DNA from: Panopea generosa
Lineage: Eukaryota > Mollusca > Bivalvia > Adapedonta > Hiatellidae
Assembly: GCA_029582155.1 (NCBI GenBank)
Contig: CM055901.1
Location: 49,667,206 to 49,731,205, forward strand
Reading direction: 5' to 3'
DNA length: 64,000 nucleotides
Shown here: positions 36,101 to 48,100 of the stretch, one piece after another
Layout: the number at the start of each line of letters is the position of its first letter
Position numbering within the stretch: position 1 is the stretch's first letter
The notes under the pieces: model-generated
Told to the model about the DNA's origin: nothing
What the model saw: the letters and a program-made list of their open reading frames with translations, nothing else
Database searches by the model: none
Program-made: the position numbers and the translations under genes

Positions 36101-39100
36101 GACACAATTTTGGCTTAACAATAATTGGCAATAGCACAATCCATGACACAATTCTAGCCTAACAATAATTGCTACAGCACAATCCGAGACACAATTTTGG
36201 CCTAATAATAACTGGCAATAGCACAATCCAAGACACAATTTTGGCTTAACAATAATTGCCACAGCACAATCAAAGACACAATTTTGGCTTAACAATAATT
36301 GCCACAGCACAATCCAAGACACAATTTTGGCCTAACAATAATTGTCAACAGCACAATCCAAGACACAATTTTGGCCTAACAACAATTGCCGCAGCACAAT
36401 CCAAGACACAATTTTGGCCTTACAATAATTACCGCAACACAATCCATGACACAATTTTGGCCTAACAAAATTTGTCAATAGCACAATCCAAGACACAATT
36501 TTGGACACAATTTTGGCCTAACAAAATTTGTCAATAGCACAATCCAAGACACAATTTTGGTTTAACAATAATTGCCACACCGCAATCCAAGACACAATTT
36601 TGGCCTAACAATAACTGTCAATAGCACAATCCAAGACACAATTTTGGCCTAACAATAATTGCCACAGCACAATCCAAGACCCAATTTTGGCCTAACAATA
36701 ATTGTCAATAGAACAATCGGAAACAAATGTTTTACCTTAAATTTACTGTGACAGATATTATATAAAAGCATTAAATATGCCATCAAGAGTGCTTAAAACT
36801 GGATAAAAGAGTTTCTAAGGTATGAAATATATTAATATTGGATGGGAAAATAATCTTAAAATATCTATAATAAAAAGATGTAAACTTTAGATTTTTGTAA
36901 AGAAAATTGCATATCAATAAAAGAAAAGATGAAAGTATTGTATTGAATCTTCATTCTAGTACCAACTTACTCAAATTCCTGACGCTTATTGGCAGCTGCA
37001 ATCCTGGAAAATTCTATTTCCTGCAATCGGATATTTTTTTCTTTTCCTCCTTCAGTCATTAAATCTTGATGCTTAAAAAATCAACAATAAAAAATATTGC
37101 ATCTTTTATACAAAGCAAAAAACACACTTTGCCATGCCTACCAAAGACACAGGTTATTTAATTGTTGATATTTCATTAACTAAATTAAATATAATCACAG
37201 ATATGTGCACATAAACTCCTGGGTTGCATTTCACAAAACAACTTACAATAAACACAGCTCGTAAACGTAAAGCATATATTGTTCATAAAACTTTAAATAT
37301 GAATCCAAATGAACCCAACTTCAGGTTGAATAATTCAGAAAAAAATATGTTTTCTGAAAATTAAATTCATGCGGATGACTATGCAAAATGTTATGACTAG
37401 TTCTTACTTTACGTTTATGACTGATTTTTATCGTAAGTTTTTTTGTGAAATGCAACCCAGATACATTATACTATATTATGCAAATGAAATTTGATATGTA
37501 AACTTTTTATCAAAAGAATTATACTCTGGACCAACCCTTGTAATGATAATTTATATCAAATATAAACAAATTTGACTGATTGGTTATTCAGAGGAAGATT
37601 TTTTTAAATTTCGCAATTTCAATCCATTTGGGACTCCTCCTGACCCCTTATGGAATTCATTCAATAAAAATACTGAAATTCTCACTTTCTTTTATTTGAA
37701 CAAAATTAAAACCCTTGCTCATATGGATCATTGACACCAAATATGAACAAATTTTGCTTAACAGTTCAAGTGAGAAGATTTTTTAAATATACCAATTTTA
37801 TCTTTTTGGGGCTCCTGCTGGCCCCTAATGACTATAATTATGAATCCACTATCCACTATAAAGGACATAGGCGTTAGGACTAAACAATATTCCAGATCTC
37901 AAGATGATTAAAATAATTACTAAAGTAGGTGATAAATACAGAATTTTCTGCTTTACCATTATAAGTATTCCCATGTAACAATCAAAGTCCCTTCAATGAA
38001 CACTAGCCCCATTGTTAGTACATACCTGAAAACCTTACTCATAAGGATCATTTATGCCAAATATGAACAAATCAATTTCAATCATAAGTTATTGAAAAAA
38101 AAAAGATGTATAAATGAAAATTTCCCTATGTTTAACTGATAAATCTCCAGTATGGACCCAATTGTGACCCTCAGGTCATGATCCATAAGTGACACTACAT
38201 ACAAAATATCAGAGCATCAACCTTGCACTTTTGGAAAAGATTTTTGAAATTTTGAATAAAAATCTGATAAGCCCTTGGGGGCAGGGCAAATTTGACCCAA
38301 GGGTCATATTTTGGTACCCATTTGAGAGAGTTCCAAGTAAGAATGCTTCACACAAAATTTGATGAAAATCTGTTAAGTGGTTATATAGAAGTCCTTTGAA
38401 GCAAAAGTTAACAACACACAAAAGACCACAGACATAGGGCAATCTCAAAACATCACCTGTGAGCCTTCCACTAAGGTGAGCTTAAAACGCCATAAGAACT
38501 GAAAATAATATTACCCAGTTGCCCTTTTCTTGTGCTCTGTTTGTGTTTTCTCTAGGAGAGTTTTGTGTGTTATCATCACTTGTATGATCACTGTCATTCT
38601 GTTTCCTATTAAATAAAGACCGTGATACAAGACAATAAGCTGGTAGCTGATCTAGGAAAGGAAGGTTATGGGTTCAATCCTCTACTGGAAACATATGATG
38701 TATCCTACATTGAGACGCTTTATCTATATATGTTGGTTCCCCCAGGATGGCAGTGATCAAGATTTCTATGAACATTTTTCACAATCAGTTTAAAATAAAT
38801 ACCGGTACATTTAAACTAAGATAAAGAGACAGTTTTAAGTACCAGTAATTCAATTTACCAAAGTTTGCATACTTACAAATTTTTAGCCAATGAAAAGTGC
38901 ATATTTAGGTAGTCTCACATACTAAGCAAGTAAAACTTATAAGTGTACAACCCAAAAATGGAAATTGTATACTAATATCTAATAAAAGAATTCATTGGAA
39001 TCACAGAACTCTGTTTTATCATGTATCACATGAGGTTATGATAAATGCAACCCTCCTAGCATTGGCTTAGGCCATTATAAATTAATTGCTAGATTATCAT

Positions 39101-42100
39101 CCAAATTTTTCTTAAAAACGGGGAGGGCGGGAGTATTTTTTTATTATTAATTTTCATTTTTAAATTATTATTTTTTTTACGAAAATAAATAGGGTCAGAG
39201 TGGCATGAAAATTAGGGGGACAGGCGGGGATGATAATCTTGCGATTAATTTATTATGGTATGGCCTTAAGCACATTCTATTTTCACTGAACAAGCTTGTT
39301 GAGCTCCCTGATTTACAGGAACAAGAAATGATTATAAAACTTAGTGTCATCTTACTGAATGTCATTTACAGATGGTGGTAAATGTGACACTGTGACAGAT
39401 GGCGGTGCAACCTCTCCAACCTTGGATACATCTATGAAGCAAGAGTGATCTCTCTGAAATGCTACAAAGAACTGTCTACCATTGTCCCCATTCAGACCTT
39501 TCATCATCAGCCAAATATCCAGATCTGAAGGAAGAAATACTCAAATAAAAAGAGAATTTTTATATAAAAACAGCATTCCAATATCATCAAATGAGTATTG
39601 AAGCCAATCTTATTGTTACGCTGACATTTAAGGATTTAAGGCAGTTCATGGCGTTCCAATTGGATTTTGAATTTAAATTTAAATGAAACTCTAAACAAAA
39701 ACCGTAACATTTCAGACGACTTCAAGAATTTGAATTTATGAAAAAACTAACATGAACAGAATATCCCCTCTTTTTATTCAGTAATATTGTAGTGAAATGA
39801 ATAAACCTTAACATACCAGTATGCAAAATTCAGGAACTTGTACCAGTGCATTTTTGCGCAAACAAACATGTCCAAAACTTGTTGTTTTTAAACTGGTGTT
39901 TTAATCAACCCCAATATAAAGGTAACATAAATTGTGTTTTATCTGTATTATAAAGATAAAAGTTATAATCTTATCACAGGAAAAAACATGTAATAATAGG
40001 GGGCACTGTTAATGAAACTCTGCAGAACTATATTAAAAAATAACAAAGCTTAAACGAAAGCTGATATTTCATAGTATATGTATACAGACATTTGATAATT
40101 TACACCAGATGTCGAAAAATCTAATAGTAACACCGCAATTTACCTTAACTGATACTCCATTGAAATCAATTATATAAAAATCAACTACAGTCAAACCTGT
40201 CTTAGGCAGTCAGTCATGGGAAGGAACAGAAGATAGGTTGTTTATTGCAGGCTAATTTTGCTCTGAAGTCATATAAATGGGAAATAACAAATGTGGTTGC
40301 TTAAAAGAGGTGACCGTTTATACAGGTTTGACTGTGTAATTATGAAATATATAGTTTATCCAGGTAAATATTATATATCAGTAAATGAGCAATATTTCAG
40401 TATTATGATATATCGGTATCATTTCTTAAAAAATAATAGCCATTTTTATGCCTACGAGACAATCAGTTAATCTAACCACTATATCATGTGATCCTAGTAA
40501 TGTTAACCAGTACTCGAGAACACAATCATTTCTCTCAGTAACTGATAACTTTTCCAATTGAATCAGTGGTGAAAGATGAATGACAATAAAATGCAATGTT
40601 GTATATCAATCATTATAGAGACTGAAGCGGGGCAGGGACCGCGATTCAAACTCATGACCCCGGGATTGATAGTCAGATGCACTACCAACTGAGCTAACCA
40701 GGCCTGGCAGTTTAATGAAAAACAGATTAAGAAAGAAAACAAATAAAATGAATCAACTAATTTTTCAAAATCTTCATCTTACATGTATAAACATATAAAT
40801 TTTGTATCATTTCTTGCTATTAAGCAAAAAACCCCAATTCATTAATTCATTCAACTTTTACTTACCATTTTGAGATATTTTCCTGAAGTCGATGCTCTCG
40901 TGCCAAATCTTGTCAACAGACTTTTTGGTTTCGGTAATAACCCATTCTTCTCCTTCGATAGCCAGCTTCATTGGGTTTCTTGTCTCCACACGAATTTCAA
41001 GTATGCCTCGTTTGCTTCTATTATAAACAATTAAAAGTAAAATCAATTAGTTACATATTTAGGTAGTGTAGCCATTGAAGATCAAGTTAGGCCTCTATCC
41101 TTGTTATCAAATTTGGGTTGAAAGGGGGGGGGGGGGAATTTCACAGTAAAATCAAATTATACTCATACAAAAAAAGATACAATACAATTAATGTTATACA
41201 ATAAAGGGATGAAATAAAAAGAAATACTCAACAATCTGCATAAAATATTTTGAGTGGAAAGCTATTTTGATGGGTAGGAAAGGACAGAGCATACAAATAT
41301 ATTTCACTTTTGGCCTTAATATCAATTATATTTAGTAAAAATATTGACAACACACTCCATAGAAGTACACATCAGACTAGTGAGCAGTACACATCAGACT
41401 AGTGAGTAGTGTATACCAGACAAGTGAGTAGTACACACCAGACTAGTAAGTAGTACACACCAGACTAGTAAGTAGTGTATACCAGACTAGTGTGTAGTAC
41501 ACACCAGACTGATGTAGTACACACCAGACTAATGTAGTACATACCAGACTAGTGAGTAGTGTACACCAGACAAGTAAGTAGTGCACACCAGATTAGTAGG
41601 TAGTGTATACCAGACTAGTGTGTAGTACACACCAGACTAATGTAGTACACACCAGATTAATGTAGTACATACCAGACTAGTGAGTAGTGTACACCAGACA
41701 AGTCGGTAGTACACATCAGACTAGTGAGTAGTGCACATCAGACTAGTGAGTACTGCACACCAGAATAGTGAGTAGTGCACATCAGACTAGAGTACACCAA
41801 ACATACCTTATTTGTTGCTGAAGTTTAGTCTCAAAACAATTGTGGAAGCATTCAGCTTGTGCACCAGTCAAACAAATCTTCATTTTTTTAGCTGGTGTTC
41901 CATCCTGCAGATGCTTTAAAATCTTTCTTTTTGTTTCCTCAGCAACATTTTTATCTTTTACAAATCCTTCTATGTAAATAACAGAATCCTGGATATACAC
42001 TGTAAGCTTGTCAGATGACCAGTCATCAGCTTTAATTAATCCATCTTGACCCTCTCGTAGCTCCACTGTCACAGAATACAACTGATCTAATACAAATGGT

Positions 42101-45100
42101 ATTGCTCTGTTTGCATCTTCTGATGTAAATGCGGAACATTCAAGGCGACTTTGCTGAACATTACTTTTCAAAACTGCTCTAAACTTTTTTTTCCGGCAAA
42201 GGAATATCATATAGTTTTGGCTTTCTTTCAAAGCAAGAAACTCACATCTCTGTATGGCAATGTTTTCTGATTCTACTTTTATATTTTCAATTAGTTCAAA
42301 CATTGTCAGTCTCGCTAATTTCAAACTTTCTTCAGACTTGTACTTAATGACAAGTTTTCCTTCCCTGTCCTTGAAAACTACAGACACATCAAGTCCTTTG
42401 GAATTACACTTGAATTCCAATCTTCCAATTCTTAACATTACGAGTGTGGTTAAAGGGAAACTCTCTTCGTTTTCTTTTTTATTGTTTTCCCCATTTTCTA
42501 CATTAGGCTCTGAATCCGACTTTTTCCGCCTTCCCCGCCTTTGCTTCCCCCTTTTGGGTCCATCCTTTGAAAACTGCTGACTCATAGGTGGGCGCCCAGA
42601 AGAGCCCTTTTCTGTTTTAACTCCAGTAGTTGGGTTATAAGCAGGAGTTGGACTTGTAGTGTTGGGTACTACTCGATAATAGACTGGTTGTGCTTCTTGT
42701 CTGTTTGAAGTATTCATACTTTCTTTTTCTTTACCATTTACCATACAAACTTCTTGCTTGGGTTTAACACCACCATTCTGTTTTTGTGATGTCTCTGAAT
42801 TGCAAAAAGACAAGCATTAAACAAGAAATAATTAAGTTAGAGATGCACATAAGCTTTTTCTTTCTTTTTTTTTTTTAATTATTTCCATAATTTTGTATTT
42901 TTCATTTAACATTAAACACCTTGTGCATAAAAAATGTTGTTCTAGATAAACATTACAATATATACACATTGTACAATGACCATATTTTTGAACAGTCTGA
43001 TAAAGATAAGATAAGAGAATTTATTTAAAGAGTGTAAAACTCATTTAATTTAAACTAATCTTCCATGTTGTCCTCAAGATAAGTATAAGCCAGTAGTCTC
43101 CACCCTAAACCACTCCCGACCTCCAAAGCAACTGCAGTACAAAAAAACTGTCACACATCAACTGAACAAGAAAGATATTGAAATAATTCAGGAAACATTG
43201 ATGCCCTGGAGTTATTTGCTGAACAGAATGTTTTGCAAAAACAAACACTATGATATATCACACAAATCCCATCTAAACTAAATCATACCTCTCACTGCTG
43301 TAGGTGAACTATGACTGGTAGCCACATTTGCTTTCAGCTCGTCCAACAAGAAATCATGGAAGCTGGGGAAATATGGGTCAACTTGAACCGCCAGCTGACC
43401 GTTGGGTTTATGTTCAGGTTTTGACAAGATAGACTTTATAGCTGCAAAAGAAGTATTTAGATAGTAAAGAAAACACATAATAACAATAATGACAGTACTT
43501 ATTGTCTCTAAAAGTCTAGTTGAACACAAGCTATATACATGTATCCCATTGTGAACATCAGTTATAACGGCAGCCAATGTCTATTTTAAATGAAAACTAG
43601 AAATGTGTCCATAGGACATGATGCCCCAGCTGTATGTTAGTACATTTTACCAAAAATTACACTGAACAATTCATGTAAAACTTTGTCTGACATTGAAAAA
43701 TATCAAACTTGACCTGTATTTTATAACTATACAGCTACACACAGTCTACCATTTTTGCTCATTTTCTGTCCTGTAAAATTCTTACTTTTTATCAAAAACC
43801 TGTTTTTAATCATTTCTCTTTCCTGTATAATTCTTTCTTGTATTATTAAAAACTTGTTTTTACTAAATTTTCTGTTCTGTATAATTCCTTCTCATTATTC
43901 ATTAACTGTTTTTACTCATTTTTATGTCCAGTATGATTCTTTCTTATTATCAAAAACCTGTTTTACTCAATTTTCTGTTCTGTATAATTCCTTCTCATTA
44001 TTCATAACAGTTTTTACTCATTTTTCTGTCCAGTATGATTCTTACTTATTATTAAAAACCTGTTTTTACTCATTTCTCTGTCCTCTATTATTCTTGCTTG
44101 TTATTAAAAACTTGTTTTTACTCAATTTTCTGTTCTGTATAATTCCTTCTCATTATTCATAACTGTTTTTACTCATTTTTCTGTCCAGTATGATTCTTAC
44201 TTATTATTAAAAACCTGTTTTTACTCATTTCTCTGTCCTCTATAATTCTTGCTTGTTATTAAAAACTTTTTTTATTCAATTTTCTGTTCTGTATAATTAT
44301 TTCAAATTATTAAAAACCTGTTTTCACTCAATTTTCTATCCTGTATAATTCTACTTTGATTGCACTTTGGAGATTTGATTTATCAATGGATCCAATATGA
44401 ACTGATCACAAACACAGCATCATACCTGCCATGTCAGGAATCATTACAACTGCATAATATTTGCCCCCTATTTCTTTATGGTCAACATTGTCAACCTCAC
44501 TTCCTCCAGAACGTCTCTTGTTCTCAAAGTAGTACAGCAAACAGTCGTGTGTGCATGTTTCTGGTATATTTGTAAGGAAGAGACCCATTGCACTTCCAAT
44601 ATCCTCAAATATCAACACCGTGCCTTCCAGCTTTTTGTCATTGGCACGATTCTGACAGCTTTGTAAATCTGCAAATATATCAATTCAGACTAACCACAAG
44701 TTTGAAATTAGCTATGTGCTAGTGTTTTATACGTTTGTCATAACCAATGTTAAACAAAGATATTTTATTATTTGATCTGATCTATATTCTCTTTAGCTGT
44801 TGACCTTGTGGAGCATTGGGATCCTGTGGTTGTATTTACCAACCATTCTTGAGAATATTCATAGACTTGAGCTTGAAAATCCAAATTTCAACCTTAGATA
44901 TCTAGTTTACCATGACATATAGAAAAATTATAAGAGTTTATTTGACTATATATTAGGTGTCCCTGCATGCTTGCAAATTTTGGCCTCAAAAAATGGTCTC
45001 TAACTTTGTTTTTCAAAATTCATTCTTGAGTTCAAATCTAAGAATATTCTTGAGAATGGTTGGTGAATACCACCCCTGGTCTAGTGGCAGAACATGAAAC

Positions 45101-48100
45101 CCAGGATTGAAGGTTGTAGTTCCAATCCTCCACCAGGACCATCTTTTACGTCTCCAAGTGCCCGCCCTTACTGGCTACTGGTTATGTCATTTATATATTT
45201 TATATAAAAATCAATATAACAAAATTAAGTCTAATCTATTGCTTGGAGCGTATGTTTAAGCTGAGTGAAATACAAGTTACAAATAAAAACATGATACCAA
45301 ACAAGAGTTGTCAGAAGACAACAAAGCTCACCGATGGGATAAAACTCATGACCCATGCAAAGATTGAGATTGGAGGCAAACACCAAAACTGAAACACAAC
45401 TAAATGCTAAAGTTTAACCTGGGTGTCTACGGATAAAAAATTAAGCCCAAAAGGGCCATAACTCTGCCAAAATGCTACCCAGAGTTATGGTTCTTGTATA
45501 TATGTGTTCCATTGATGAAGGTGAACACACATGCGAAGTTTCATTTATATCCAATGAGTGGTTGCATAGATATCTTAAACTTAAACGCAACTAATTGCAA
45601 AAGTTTAAACTGGGTGTCTTAAGTCCAAAGAGGGCCATAACTGTGCCAAAATGCAATCAAGAGTTATGATTCTTGTCTGTGTGTGTTCTATTGATGATGG
45701 TGAACACACATGCAAAGTTTCATTCACATCCAATGAGTGGTTGCATAGATATCTTAAACTTAAACACAACAGTTTAACCTGGGTGTCTACAGACGCCGCC
45801 GATGTCGGGGTCATGGCAATAGCTCTCCTTGGACTTCGTCCCAGTGAGCTTAAAAGGTTGCACAATCTTATTATTGAGAAATAAAATTATTTCATTTCTC
45901 CGATTTTAAAAATTTCATAATGAGATGATTTCAGCAGATTTTATTTATACAGTTTAAAAATTTGGCATCAGTCAAAAATTTTTATTAGAATCTCGATGTA
46001 AAATACCTTACTAACAAATTGTGAAAAAGCCAGTATTATAAAAAGTTGCCACTGAAAATTTGATGCCAATATTTGATTTCTGACCAATTCTGACCTGGTG
46101 GGTCAAATCACACATGGTCATATTATTTATTTATTTATTTATACTTTGGTAGGTATCACAAAGCCATAAAACCTTTTAAAAAATGGCCAAGGTATGCTTT
46201 TTATCTGTTTAAAAGCGTAATCTTTGACCAGTGAAAAGTTGAGTCAAGAAACATGCTGTAGATTATAATTGTTCACTAGTGGTGTGAGACGAAAGAGTAA
46301 TGTTTTTTGGTGAAAATATGTCTCCCCAACAAGCAGTTGCGAGGATTATCTTAAATGTTATTGTTAATGTTCATAACTGGCAAGTTTTAAGACTGGTGAT
46401 GGAGCTTCAAGAAAAAACTGCCATGGCACTGGAAAGCATAAGCAGAGGCTTCACATCAATCATTCGCATCAAATTTGATTATAATGGGGTCATTGGATAT
46501 GGAGAAGCAGCATGGGCAACATTTTTCATTCAGAAAATTCAAAGTGCCATGGTTTGGCCAAAAATCATTGAACCGGAAGGCAAAAGGAATACACAAAACT
46601 AGATTTCATAATTATCCTTTTCAGCAAGTTTCAATGAAATACAAACGTTGGTTTAAGAGAAGTGGAAGGACAAATCTGTTTATTCCGAAAATTCAACTTG
46701 ACTTCAAACTAGTACTTCCCAGCATGTTTTGATTAAATCCAACTACAGATGTCGGAGGTGTTTTGAAGACAAGATTTTTGTTACAGACAGATGATAAGAC
46801 AGGACCAAACGCACAAACAACATGTCTCACTGAGAAGGGGATACATAAATATCTCAACTTTTGAAATCACTGAGTTGTATCTACGATCACCAGTGAATCC
46901 TCTCATTCTCCTACTTTCTACCTTTTGAGAATAAACGTATCTTAGTAATGTCAAAGAAATCTATGTCTAGAAGTATATATTATCACATACCAGAGAAGGA
47001 TATTTGGCATTTTACCAATTGTGGGAAATACTTGTATTTCATCCTTAAGTTAAGATCAATTTCAAACACTCATGAATGAAAATTACAACTAACGTATATC
47101 GGTAAAAAAATTTTTAAAGTTGTTTGTTGTTTTTCAGTTTGTTTTTGTTGTATTACATACATATTTTGTATATTTACCATGCAAACATTTTATGCAATAT
47201 GTACTACTTTATAATATTATGATAAACTTGTTTAAAGAGGACCTCAAGGACGATTAGCTTTGCCAACTCAGTCAACCTCTACAAAAAAGAATTTACTTAT
47301 GTATTTACTTAATTGAACATCAAGCTCCTGTAACATCAACATTTTAATGAAAAAACAAGTTTATTATTATCTTTTTTAATTTACTTGATCATGCAAATAA
47401 AGAAAACTGTAGTCTTTGCAAGTCATGATAACGCCCATGATTTTATATATAAATGCTTGATGTATCACGCTTGCCAATAGATGGCATGAACATCATATAA
47501 GCGTTTCCCTATTTATTTCTCAGGACCCCATAAAGCGAATAGAATGTAGAGACAAAAAAACAAAGAAGAAGGTGGGTTGCTTCACAGTAACCGCACTGAT
47601 ATGCTAATCAAAAACATTTACAATAAATAAGAAGAACAACATAGATTTAATTGTACCATTCGTGGAGATGTCACACAAATTTATTGTAAGAAAATGGGAA
47701 AGTTTTATATATTTATAAAATATTGAGATAAGGAGATTCCAGCCGTCTATATAACTGTTTTGGTAGGTTCTCAAAACCCCCAGTGAAACTGCGAGTTAGA
47801 ACATTCTTATCTCAATCCAATACCCAAGGAAGATTTACATATTCTTACTAGGTCCCATTTTCACTAAACATCTCAACTGGAGATTTTCCTCAACTCAGAT
47901 ATTTGAAATGCTATTTCTCTATTTACACTGATCATTTTACCAAATAGTGAAGTTGTGTTTTCGCTTCAAATCTGAGTGTGTAGGTGTTTAAGAAATTGGG
48001 GTTTTTTTTAGTTGAGGAAAATCTCTTGAGATAATTAGTGAAATCGGCTCGTGTGACTTAATTGCAGAGTCTGTTTATGTCTGTGTTTATATGTCTCTGG

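Larger units (their letters stand above)
37072..38514 (-). other. PARP14-like: Intron 8 of PARP14-like gene
   Basis: It contains a MITE (37219-37460) and a dispersed repeat (37490-38490). Confidence 0.7.
39525..40865 (-). other. PARP14-like: Intron 6 of PARP14-like gene
   Basis: Contains a TA-flanked MITE (40188-40334) and a minus-oriented SINE (40447-40706). The remainder is AT-rich. Confidence 0.75.

Noticed and set aside
36071..36465. Repetitive frames on both strands in the 44-bp array
   Set aside because: Minisatellite artefacts inside a PARP intron.
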